DNA of 64,000 nt from Owenia fusiformis (taxonomy: Eukaryota; Annelida; Polychaeta; Sabellida; Oweniidae). Below the pieces are notes generated by a model that saw only the letters and a list, made by a program, of their open reading frames with translations, made no database searches and was not told the DNA's origin. Location of the stretch: NCBI GenBank assembly GCA_903813345.2, contig CAIIXF020000008.1, positions 6,890,366 through 6,954,365 of the forward strand, read 5' to 3'. The position numbers were made by a program, and so were the translations under genes. Shown here in pieces: positions 1 through 12,100 of the stretch (position 1 is its first letter; each line of letters begins with the position of its first letter).

Positions 1-28
1 AATTTGGCGGGAAATCAACAAGCGGATC

Positions 29-94
29 GGAGTATATCGTCACGATGTCCTCCGCATATTGGTTTCCCGGAGTATATCGTAGCGATATCCTCCG
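29..94. repeat. Pair of quasi-palindromic 25-bp motifs
   Basis: Two copies of a motif beginning ggagtatatcg and ending cctcc lie at 29-53 and 69-93, 40 bp apart. Each is nearly self-complementary around cgtNNcg. No gene is seen in the first 330 bases. The motif could be the edge of an element lying outside the window. Confidence 0.5.
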
Positions 95-329
95 GTTATT
101 CATATTGCCAATAGATATCAAATTTATTTTTTGATGTTATTATACATATAGTACACTAACTTAAGTGTAGGATAATTTTATAAATCGTCGTCTATGCGTA
201 TGAATATCACACTTATGGACATGAGCTATAAGTGATTTGCAAAATCCATCGATTCCATCTATTTATCCACTCATCTCGTAGTTTACATTCAACACTAGTG
301 TAGGTAACAGGGGTAGCGTCAACAAGATT

Positions 330-1755
330 TAGAGACGAAGAATTTATCTATTTGACGGAAAAGGGGGTGCGTTTGCATTGCACCCCCCCCCCCTCCCAAA
401 GGGCCATGTTCACCATCTATTGACCTGAAATACTACAATGTGGCAACTGATCAGTAACATGGGTAGCATTCATCATAACATAGTGACATCTTTCAATGAT
501 TGTAAAAAGAGGGGTATGTTTGCATTGCACCCGCCCCCCCCCCCCCCGACGACCATGTATTGTATTGTATTATCTTCATTTCCTCCTAATAAAAGAAGAG
601 CACAATAGTAACAGAGAGTAACTGAAATACTATGGTAAAGCGTGGCAGCTGATCGGTGAAATGGGTTGCATTCATCATAACACAGTGACATCTTTCAATG
701 ATAGTAAAACTTTATCAGATTCAACAAGATTTAGAGAAATCATCGATATCATTATTGATGAAGAATTTATCTATTTGACGGAAAAGAGGGTGCGTTTGCA
801 TTGCACCCCCCCCCCCTTCCCAAACGGCCATGTTCACCATCTATTGACCTGAAATACTACAATGTGGCAACTGATCAGTAACATGGGTAGCATTCATCAT
901 AACATAGTGACATCTTTCAATGATGGTACAAAGAGGGGTGCGTTTGCATTGTACCCCCCCCTTCCCAAACGGCCATGTTCACCATCTATTGACCTGAAAT
1001 ACTACAATGTGGCAACTGATCAGTAACATGGGTAGCATTCATCATAACATAGTGACATCTTTCAATGATGGTAAAAAGAGGGGTGCGTTTGCATTGTACC
1101 CCCCCCCCCCTTCCCAAACGGCCATGTTCACCATCTATTGCCCTGAACTACTACAATGTGGCAACTGATCAGTAACATGGGTAGCATTCATCATAACAAA
1201 GTGACATCTTTCAATGATGGTAAAAAGAGGGGTGCGTTTGCATTGTACCCCCCCCCCCCCCCTTCCCAAACGGCCATGTTCACCATCTATTGACCTGAAA
1301 TACTACAATGTGGCAACTGATCAGTAACATGGGTAGCATTCATCATAACATAGTGACATCTTTCAATGATGGTAAAAAGAGGGGTGCGTTTGCATTGTAC
1401 CCCCCCCCTTCCCAAACGGCCATGTTCACCATCTATTGACCTGAAATACTACAATGTGGCAACTGATCAGTAACATGGGTAGCATTCATCATAACATAGT
1501 GACATCTTTCAATGATAGTAAAAAGAGGGGTATGTTTGCATTGCATCCACCGCCGCCCCCCCCCCCCCCCCCCTTGCCCAACGACAATGTTTTGTATTGT
1601 ATTATCTTCATTCATTTAAGAAGAGCACAATATAGTAAAAGAGAGTAACTGAAATACTATATAGTATAGCGTGGCAGCTGATCGGTGAGATGGGTTGCAT
1701 TCATCATAACACAGTGACATCTTTCAATGATAGTAAAACTTTATCAGATTCATTC
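330..1755. repeat. Minisatellite, ~145-152 bp unit with variable poly-C tract
   Basis: A unit containing ttcaccatctattgacctg, then tgacatctttcaatgat, then a run of 8-18 C is repeated head to tail. The ttcaccatc landmark recurs at about 409, 833, 978, 1127, 1279 and 1424, so the spacing is 145-152 bp and differs mainly in poly-C length. A variant unit starting gcgtggcagctgatcggtga occurs at 641 and again at 1671, giving a higher-order period of about 1030 bp. Short open frames inside it are by-products of the repeat. Confidence 0.9.
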
Positions 1756-3262
1756 ATGACACAAAACCACTATTTCGCGAGATCTCTTCAATTTTACATT
1801 TATACTAATGCCTGGTCTACACGTTACTCAATGGGTTGTAGTTGGATAAAGGGTGGACATAAACATGGTTAATCATTTAATCCCAGGTGGCAACGAATGT
1901 GAAGGAAGCAACAATGACTAGAGACAGGTTGAGGGTACTTTCTTGACAAATTAATCAATTGTCACATTTTAAAAATATTTGAGCTCATATTTTTCAATTA
2001 TTTCAAAAAACTAACTAAATTTCAGAATATTCTTCGATTTTGTGTCATCTTGGATCACCTTTTTTAAATAAAGAAATACTTTGAATGGCTTGTTTTAATT
2101 TTAAACTTTTTCTGACATTTGACACATTTCTGGTAATAAAGGAATGAAAACAAATGTTTAACGAATCTAGTAGTTACATAAAAAGTAATCAAATAATACA
2201 TATGTTTGCAATAGAGGTTTTATTATATTATATCAATTTAAAACAAAGCTGGACAAATTAAATCACAAAATACCTACATACATTTAACATGTAAAATAGC
2301 GTTGTTCAATAAGACACTTAAATTTGTACAATATTTTATAAAATATGGCAATATCTTGGTACAGTAGGCACCATGAAATAATAACTATTTTAATTTAGAT
2401 CTGACTTATGCATTTTTATATATCATATGCAACAACATATATGCATCAACATATATGCAACAATATGTATATGCATCAACCTCACAGATAGAGAACAATG
2501 GACTTTACGAATTCTTAACTTTAAGAATGTTCTGTTAATGGGCCCCTGAACACCTTTGAATGGTCTCAATTGAGCTTTTTCCAATGCATATCATATGCAC
2601 ATATGCAAAAATATAATATGTATTAACACATATGATATATCATCACCAACATATAGTATATCATCAGTATAGTACTCTATTGCAGCACTGGAATTACATA
2701 CAGTTTACATAAAAATATACAATTTATTTTTACATCTACATCTATAATATTTACAAACTGTCAATATGATCCTGTCAGATTCTACATGCCATATTCCATT
2801 TTGCAATTACCATATCCATCAAAAAATGATGTTTTCTGAATTATGAACAATGACATACTTAAATATTCTAGGCATACCTCAACCCCCCCCCCCCACCCCC
2901 ACCTCTCATCCTCAACCCACCCCCTTCATACATCTGCAAATGTACAAAACAAACAATTTTGAAAATATTCAGCATATTTGTAACAAAAGATTCCAACAGC
3001 TTAAATCCATATCTAAAACCAAGATAAAGTTGGGGAGGGAGGTGGGAAATAAAATATGAGTAAGGTAGAAGTGCATCTTTTTCCAAAATACTGCCATGAA
3101 TATTTCAGGTTGATACCTGAACATCAATTAATCTCACCATTGTACATCCAGACACCTACATGTGCCACATATCCAATAGATATGTTTCTCAGTTGTTATC
3201 AATAATTGTTTCTCTCATAAAAAAATTATTTGTTTCTCATTCTTTTGTCCCGTTCTTATCAA

Positions 3263-3320
3263 TATACAGGGTGGGCCAAAAACAATACTCAAGTATTGGT
3301 TTTTTGGCCCACCTTGTATA
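3263..3320. mobile_element. Mariner-like terminal palindrome remnant
   Basis: The sequence starts tatacagggtgggccaaaaa and ends with its near-exact reverse complement, leaving almost no internal sequence. TACAGGGTGNGCC-type ends are characteristic of mariner-derived MITEs. A longer relative with similar ends lies at 48822-49390. Confidence 0.6.
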
Positions 3321-4400
3321 TGAGCAAAGTAAGTGGCCATGGTAAAGCATGGTAAAATGTGACTTTAGCATCACAATATGCATACAGATTTTCATACAGT
3401 TAATCTCCAATGCTGATCAGAGCGGCACCATAATATAAGGGTTATGTACATTTTACATTTAAGAAATGCTTGAATATAATATTGGTGTGTTATAAAAAGC
3501 TATTTTATATTACAGCATATTATATTGCATCCATTTGAGCACCACTAATAACGTTATTGTTCACAGACATTCATTCTAGCCATATCTCTAGATCATCAAT
3601 GATCTTAGCATAAAACTTCATAAAACTTCCTTTTAAAGAGATGAATATGTAAAACAGTTAAAGGGTCATATACAGCACCAAGAATCATTTCATTTAATAG
3701 ATGTTAAAGGGTTATAAAGAGCATAAAGCGGTTCATAGATTTATAATTTGTTTTTATGCCTTTGAATTCATTTGATCGCAAGACACAAAACTGAACTCAA
3801 TTTCCATCATTCTAAATTATCATATCAAATGCACAGAACAAACATTTAAAGGGTCACATGATGCATGAAATGATTTAGCTTAAAATGTAATTTTACACAA
3901 ATAGCAGACAAAGGAATTAAGATAAAGGTTGTTTTACAGTAATGAAAAGTTACAGTAATGAAAAGTTCATAAATGTCATAACTTATAGCATATTATGGAA
4001 ATGTAAAACCCTCCAGTGCTTTTATCATATCATATTTAATATATACATTAACTAATAACCTAATGAAGCTAATATGTTGCGTCAGTAAAGGCAAAGAAAT
4101 AAAACACAATCATTCTGAATTATTCCGTCTGAATTTAAGTCAATTAAAAGATAATTCTATGAATGCGTATCTGAGAGAAATATGTCAGACTGATATTCAT
4201 TATTAGTTCCTTATAAGAGTACAGTTAAATCCTTGGGAATAGAAAAATATATGATATGAATATCAATCTTATTAATTTATTAATTTTACTATAGTAATAT
4301 TGACTTTAGCGTTTATCTGATTCTGAAGGATTATTAGCAATTTTGAATGAAACCCGAGGAGTTTTGTGTCAATAAGTACACAAATATGAAGTATAATAAT

Positions 4401-4770
4401 AAAACCTGTCTATGTGAACACCTCTTTCTAGTGAAAGCCTTTAGTGAACACCATTTCAAAACACAATTTACATTCTTGACTCCTGTATAAAATCCCATCT
4501 CTGTAGTGAACACCTATCTAAAGTGAAAACTTTTTGTGTCTCCATAGGTGTTCACTTTTATGTTTAACTTTCACTTTTCATGTTTAACTGTATACAAAAA
4601 TAGTTCAGAAAAACCTGTCTTAGTGAACACCTGTCTCTAGTAAACACCCTTCTTTTCCACATTCTCTACTGACTTCTGTATAAATTACCCTCTCTGTTGT
4701 GTAACACCAACAATTAACATTTTTTCTTGGCGAAAACATGAATGTTCAATATACACAGGTTTTACTGTAT
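4401..4770. mobile_element. Two MITE-like copies with AAAACCTGT / ACAGGTTTT ends
   Basis: The first copy begins aaaacctgtctatgtgaaca near 4401. The second spans about 4611-4770 and runs from aaaacctgtcttagtgaaca to acaggttttactgta. Both carry repeated GTGAACACC blocks. Related elements occur at 8912-9085 and 44877-45040, so this is a dispersed family in this genome. Confidence 0.6.
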
Positions 4771-5387
4771 ATTGAGTATACCCCAGAAGCAAGACATTGA
4801 TGCTGATGAAAACAAAAAACAGGTGAAAACAAAATTAGTTTCACCCCACTCCATACAATTACATTCTCCTTGTGGATCTTTATTTTCCTTTTTTATGTTC
4901 TCTAATCTCGTCACAACTTAAGGATACAATTAAATATATTTTTGAATACACAATTAAGGCAAGCATCTAATGTTTGATTATATAGCACTATATGAAGCAA
5001 GTAACAAAAGCACACAATCTGTGTTTAAAAGGAAAAATATCTTTTGTGAAAACATACTCAGAATTTTGCCTAATACAATATACTTTTCTTGAATATTTTT
5101 GGGATTTTGTCAATTCTTTAGCAATATTACAAGCTTCGGGCATGTTTATAAGAAAAACACTTAGACTTTGTAATATGTGGATTCTGAGTCATGCATCGTG
5201 TCAGATCTTATCGTCAAGATTCCACAATATTACAACACGACTCATTCTTTCTGGAAATACTCAGATAGCCATGCAACAAGCTGAACCCTCTTTCTCCCCA
5301 ATCTATTTTGCCAACATGTGTTATAGAGAGAGTGGGGGACAAACAGTTCTTGCATCACTTCAGCTTTAAAAACAATGTATCTGCACA

Positions 5388-5635
5388 GTTAAGGTAGACC
5401 AAGTAGAATGAAAAATTTGGCTAATTAAGGTAGACCAAATAGAGTGAAAAATTATACTCATAAAGTTAGACCAAATAGAATGAAAAATTTTGTTGATTAA
5501 GGTAGACCAAATAGAATGAAAAATTTGGCTGATTAAGGTAGACCAAATAGAATGAAAAATATGATTTATTAAGCTAGACCAAATAGAATGAAAAATTTGG
5601 CTAATTAAGGTAGACCAAATATAATGATCTGTGTA
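5388..5635. repeat. 36-bp minisatellite, about 7 copies
   Basis: The unit begins aaggtagaccaaatagaatg, continues with an A-run and ends near ctgatt. It is repeated about seven times with point changes. Because 36 is a multiple of three, the minus strand reads as an open frame of a repeated 12-residue peptide; this is a consequence of the repeat, not evidence of a gene. Confidence 0.85.
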
Positions 5636-5949
5636 ACCCATGGCATGTTATCAAAAACATCGATTGATTTTCTGAGTCTTCTCTAGTATAACATACTGTA
5701 CATTAGTTGCTTAAGATGATGTCCCTTTGGTTTTCCCTTGACACCTCTGTAACCATAGGCCCAGGAACAAGCATACCCAATGCCAAGTTGAAGTTTATCC
5801 AAACGGACACTGGCTGACATAAGAAAAAATCTTTGATTAAACGAACTTTGATTCAGCATTAATTATACATGTTCTTGGGCCTAGGAATATACCATCCATA
5901 TGCCAAAGTATTTTGAACATTCTAATGGAATATAAACTTAGCAATGTTT

Positions 5950-6140
5950 CTACACTTTCCAATCAGCTCTTCCAATATTGATGCTCTCTCCTATCATAAG
6001 GAACGATCCAATCAGACTGAGGAACCCGGAGACGACCTCAAATCCAAATGCATAAGACAGCTCCCCATCATGTCCACCAAACATATCTGTGGATTTGTAG
6101 AAACTTCCAAATAAGGCAACAGACACTATGGCAAACACAG
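5950..6140 (-). CDS. Tetraspan exon 3: rest of helix 3, loop 2, helix 4, C-terminus
   Basis: The acceptor is TTGTTTCAG. The exon encodes residues 259-321: the end of helix 3, a short second loop (STDMFGGHDGELSY), helix 4 and a short tail ending RADWKV before TAG. The tail lacks the usual claudin C-terminal PDZ-binding YV, although it does end in valine. Confidence 0.87.
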
Positions 6141-9100
6141 CTGAAACAAGATGATTGGTTAATTAGTTTTGTGATATCACATGATTGGTTTAATAGTTGC
6201 ATGATATCACACGATGTGTTAATAATTTGCATGCTATATATGAATAAATTGCTAAAACTTGTCCACATAATGAAGATACAGTAAGCAATTCTCAATTTTC
6301 TCCTTTTTTCTGATACATTTGAGGAGCAAATTGACAACCATAAACCACATCATCAGGCCTCCTAGAGGCTCTATAGAGTACATGTTACCAAACAAAAAAG
6401 GATTAGCTGGTTGGACATTTAGTATAAGAATTAACTATTTGTTTCAGTCCTAGTGTTTTCGTATATTTACAGCACCCTATGCAGACAGAGCCTGTGGGAA
6501 ATATTGGGTGCGGAGCAAATGAGCGGAGGGTGCGGAGCTAACGGTCATTTTTGAATTTAAATTTGGGATATTTCTGAAACTAAGCCGTTTTGGGACTTTA
6601 AATATACCAAGATATGTGTATGTGACACCAAATATCAATACAATTGTGAAAATAGTAGCGCAATTCATTCTATAGCGACGCAGTGTGCCTTAAACCTTTC
6701 TCAGACCTATATCTTTGAAATTATCCTTTTAATACTGAGTCCCCAGCATTCATAAAAAATGGTGTTCAAGGTACACTATCTATACAAATTATTTTTGCAT
6801 CTTGGAAGCCAGGCAGTATCTGTGTGATTTTATAAAAATTCGGAAATGTTTTTCAGATATGAGCCCCCTCTAAATATTGGGTGCGGAGCAGCTCCATAAA
6901 CGTACCTCCGCACCCAATATTTAGAGGGGGCTCATATCTGAAGAACATTTCCGAATTTTTATCAAATCACACAGATACTGCCTGGCTTCCAAGATGCAAA
7001 AATAATTTGCATGGGTAGTGTATCTTGAACACCATTTTTTATGAATGCTTGGGACGCAGTATTAAAAGGATAGTCTCAAAATATATAGGTCTGGGAAATG
7101 TTTAAGGCATACTGCGTCGCTATAAAATGAATTGCACTACTATTTTCACAATTTTATTGATATTTGGTGTCAAATACACATATCTTGGTATATTTGAAGT
7201 CCCCAAACGGCTTAGTTTCAGAAATATGCCAATTTTAAATTCAAAAATGACCGTTAGCTCCGCACCCTCCGCTCATTTGCGCCGCACCCAATATTTCCCA
7301 CAGGCTCTGTCTGCATAGGGTGTACAGTATGTCATAGAATCAGACAAAGATGAATGTCTTATTTTTTCTTCATTAAGTTGTCTTTTATGCTGACTTGATT
7401 ACATATCATTTATCGGTCAGTCTGCCGTTATTATGACTTATGACAACTCACACAATCTGTAATGCTCAGATGACAATATAATGAGAACAGAGCAGTATAA
7501 TGTGAAATATTACATGTTCCAGTAAAAGCTTTTGCACCTTAGCAACCGAGGTAGATTTATGATGACTCATATAAAACTAAATCCAAAAAGCAACATAAAG
7601 GATTTCTCTATGACAAAATACTGTGAAAAGTATGGTTTGCATAAACTGATTCAAACTGAAGCAAAGGAATCTGACAACACATTAGTCCAGTCATCCTTGA
7701 ACCTTCAGCATATAGCCCTGCATGTGCCTCGGAAGTTCAATATAAATAGTGTAGGCTTTATCATGGGCCTTGAACTCGAGACATATCCCGGGAGACATAT
7801 CCACGTCAACAAATAAAAGGTATTGACAAAAGGAAAACTTGGTTTAGTATAATAAAAACAAAGAGTAACAAAGTAAGATCTGTCTGACACTGATCTACAC
7901 ACACCAATTGTGAAAACTGAGATTAAAACTTGAATGAAACATAAAACGAACAATCTGACAATAACCTAATTAATATTGTACGTTGAATGCAAGTTACAAG
8001 CAGGTTGAAACGAACTATTCAAACAAGCATGATGATGAATCTCATAAAAAATTCAATAACCTATAGATGATTAATGAATGAATGTTAGTGTGATATGCAT
8101 CGTAGATCAAAACTCGCAATCAGTGAAATGATGATGCATGGCTCTGAACAGCAACATGCCGTCACATTGTATAACACACATTTCAATATTGGTTCATTGA
8201 ATAAAAATTCAGCCAAAAAATGGCAGAAATTGTGTTGCATGTTATGTCAACATACATTCAACTTATACGATTAATTATGTTGTAATTGTGTAATTATATG
8301 ATTCATAAGCTCATTACAATCCAAGGAACACCTTCAAATTGATTTCGGGGATTTGATTTTGTCTCACCATCTTGCAAATGAGATTTCTTCTTGCTATACA
8401 GAAATCAGGAGGTACATGTATAGATTGTCCTTTTGGGACAACTCTACCTTCTGTTCCAGTGTCTGTACCCTTGACCATATCTATAGTTTCAGGGATCAAG
8501 GTTAGAAGTACATGCTTCTCAAAACCAAAACCATGGTATCAATCTTGACAATACCTAATAAAAAGGCAAAATGTGCAAGTAAGCCATTTTAAAAACATTC
8601 AACCTTAAATTTGGGAAATCAATGGTTGTACATTGGACTAACCAGGGACTTGCAATTGTTTACAGTCAACAACAAATACTTACTTGCTAAGAAACATATA
8701 CATATGATGAACATAATCGCCCATCTTCGCTCCATACATGCATCACAGCACAGGTATGACATCATCAACAATAGACCAATCAGAAGCAGGCTGGCATTCA
8801 CAAGGGTCATGGCCTGAACTGCTTCAAAATATGTTGCTGCAAAGTAAAGGAGAAAATACAAACATCAAGAAAACAAAATATTTCAGTTTACAGTTAGAAT
8901 CTACTGGTATATACAGTGAAACGTGTTATGTGAAACACCTCTACAAGTTGAACACCTCTGTTAGTGGAACATTTTTTAGAGTCCCAAGACCAATTGACTT
9001 CATGTTAAATAAACCTCTTTAAGTACATCACCTCCCAAGTGGAACACTTTTCCAAAGGTGTTCCACTTTGAGAGGTTTTACTGTACATTGAAAATATGAT

Positions 9101-12100
9101 CTTTTATCATTGTTACAGATCAATACAACAACCTGTATTTAATTTATTTCCAACTTTCCAGCAAGATAAGAGAAAGAAGGTCATAGAGATTGATTGATTG
9201 ATGACTGATTAATATTAACAGATAGATTGAACAAACAAGTAATGTTGATGAGTGAGGATGAATGTTTGGGGATGGAATGGGTAGGGGGAGGAAAATGTGG
9301 GGAGCAATAGTTAGGGAAATGGGTGTAAGGGGAGAAATGGGTAGGAGAAATGGATGAGAGGAAATAGGTAGGTAGAGGTAATGGATAGGTAGAGTAAATG
9401 GGTAGGGGAAGAAAGAGGTAGGAATGAAAGGGGTAGGTATGGGAAGAAATGGGAAGGGAGAGGAAATGGGTAGGGTGAAATGGATTGGGAGAAATTGGTA
9501 TGAAATGAAATGGGCGGGAGAGGAAATGGGTGGTAGAGAAATGAGTAATGTGATGAAGAAACAAAAGGATCTGATGAAGGGGAATCACTCTTACGTACAT
9601 AAATACATGTACATGAACTACACACTTCTGAATGTTCATAATAAATCATAGGTATGTGGACGTCATTCAAAATCAAACCTTTTGATAAACAAAGTTTCAC
9701 ACCTTTAGGTTACTTCATTGAGTACAATAAACAGTAAAACCATCACTGCCAGTTGCTAGTTGATCCAGGTATGAATCATCATTTTGCGTATTCCATAATA
9801 AATGAACAAACAATAATAAATAGATACATAAAGATACAGTGGCAGGATGACCTTCAATTTTATCAAATCATACACATTAACTGGCACCTATTTACAATAA
9901 TAATGGGTAACGCATGACAAATGTCAATATATCAAGATTTTCTTGCGAAGTTAGTGAATAGAGGATGATATTATACATACACCTCTCAATATTGATAACA
10001 GATATTTCAAGAAAATTAAGTTTGAGAACTTTTAATGACAAAAATATGGCAAAAATACAACATTTTGTATACAGGTTTTTATTTATTTTATACTGATGGA
10101 TGAACACTGCAAACAAGTTATGCTCTGAAGGCTAATCGCTATTATTAAAAATAATCACGAAGTCGATTTTTTATTTCAGACAGCGTTTATATGTCATTTA
10201 CCAAGCTCACAGGGCTATGATTAGATATTTGGAATGACTGGAGGTTTTGGCTTGGGGCAGTTTATATAGTTTATACACCTTTTTAAGCATTTCCTAAATG
10301 TCAACTATTTGTGTTAAATACTGTAACCTTAGTCAAATGTCAATGATAATTACCCTGAGGCCTGGCTATATAATACCAACTACTATCCTCTGAGATGGAC
10401 AAATAAATATATACACAGTTTTGATAGGATCTTAATTAGGTAGCCCCTTAAGTAGATGTTGTGACCTTTAACGGCTTAAAGACATCCTTGGCCCAAGGGT
10501 ATTTCAATGCGTCCTATATTTAAGTTCTGGTAATGAGAGATGTGCATGGTCTTATAAGCCTGCGAGTGCAAGGGGAGAGGGGTTTTTCTGTGACTGCAAG
10601 GGGGAAGAGTGTTTTCCTGTGACTGCAAGGGGGAGGGGGGACTCTCCTGTGAATGTAAGGGGAGGGGGATTTTTGATTGACCTATATTCTGATTTGGAAA
10701 GGTTAGATCAATTGATTATATTCTGTTCAAAGAGCGTAAATGAAACAACCTTTAGAGAAGTGGATTAAAAACGGGTTGATGAGAACTTAACTTTTGGTCT
10801 AGTTACAAGTTTATTTGGCCATTGCTCCCATTCTCTCATATCTGGAAATTTCATTCATTCATATTTTGTTCCCCAGCTTTGTATTCCTAGTCAATGGCTT
10901 CAACTGCTATTTCTTCAAAGGAATCAGGTTAGAGAAACCACAATTTTAAGAGAAGTCTTCTATTCAAACATAACCACACCTATTTATACACTCACAATTA
11001 TTTACTGCTTCCCAACAAATAACAGTCACCATCCCAAAACAGTCTGATTTATCAAAACCCCTCTTAAAACTACAACTCGTAACTCGTGACATGTTTCTCT
11101 ATGATGCACTCATAAGTTCACTAACTCTATTCTGTCTTTAAAGATATTTGTATGATAGATTACATTAGCAGATGTTTTCAGGGGAAACACTAGTTCTTTA
11201 ATATTCTATGATGTACAGGTAATCTAGGGACAGGTGAATATATGAAACATAATGTGATATAACTATAATGACCATAATGGGTCTATTGTCTTCTCTGGTT
11301 TTATATTCCATGTATGTTTTATCAAATCTGATTAATCAAATGTTGCATACAATGTGAGTAATAACACTTCAGGTATAAAAGTAGCAGCAGATTCAGGTGT
11401 TAAAGCCTCCCCATTGACTCCAGCAATAAGCTTTGTTAACATTCATTGAATCAGTTAAAGGCTCAATTATCAGTGACTCGAACAGTGAACCTTCAGATAA
11501 GAATTCAATTACCCGAATGCGAGTAGGTAGTTACCAGTTTCACCACCAGGTGGCTGATTCGGGTCAATTAACATGGCAGGTATATAAGAAAGTTCCCTTA
11601 AACTTGAATATTATCAATTTAAGTGGCTCAATTTTCATATAACCCTTATGTGCCTGATACTTATACTAATGAAAATATGTCGAGCAAAGCAAAATATTAT
11701 CTGTCCACTAAAAGAAAAAATATTTCATTTTTTGTGATTTTATAGCATGGGGTCTATGAGGAATCTCCCCGAGCTAGAAGTCACATTTTCAAAGAAAATT
11801 AATTTTTCAAAGTTGATAAACACTTTTTAAAACCACATTTCTAGATGTAATTTTACATGTAGATTTCAAATATGATATTACTTTGACTGAATTTTGAATT
11901 TTCAAGATTATTTCTACTCGCATCTGGGTTATTTGTACAGTATATTACATTTATATTTGTATGTACTTATAAGCGGTTACACACTTTCACAAAAAATCAA
12001 ATTTCTTTAGGGCAGAATGTTATTTTCATCATTTAAATTGAAATATTTTGATTTTGAACTGTGTGAAAAAATGTTAAAATTTATTGTTAATTACTGGTAA

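Larger units (their letters stand above)
1756..5949. other. AT-rich flank or 3' UTR downstream of tetraspan gene
   Basis: No convincing gene is seen on either strand. The stretch follows the stop codon of the minus-strand tetraspan gene, so part may be its 3' UTR; a minus-strand AATAAA is present near 2220, but transcript ends cannot be proven. It contains a CA/TATG-rich patch (2400-2660), a C-rich run near 2882-2915, a mariner-like palindrome, two MITE-like segments and a 36-bp minisatellite, listed separately. Confidence 0.5.

Noticed and set aside
661-1872. Frames starting MGCIHHNTVTSFNDSK
   Set aside because: They are copies of the minisatellite unit; ends are set by poly-C length.
4992-5369. 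125-residue plus-strand open frame
   Set aside because: No recognisable domain, no splice or start context, AT-driven composition, and it lies in the probable 3' flank of a minus-strand gene.
5366-5641. 91-residue minus frame with 12-residue repeats
   Set aside because: Translation of the 36-bp minisatellite; the repeat length being divisible by three explains the open frame.
6477-7318. Twin 63-residue frames (MNCATIFTI and MNCTTIFTI)
   Set aside because: They are the two arms of the foldback read on opposite strands, not independent genes.
9181-9700. Overlapping Pro/His/Phe-rich minus frames (up to 152 residues)
   Set aside because: They come from the purine-rich repeat; no splice sites or family resemblance.
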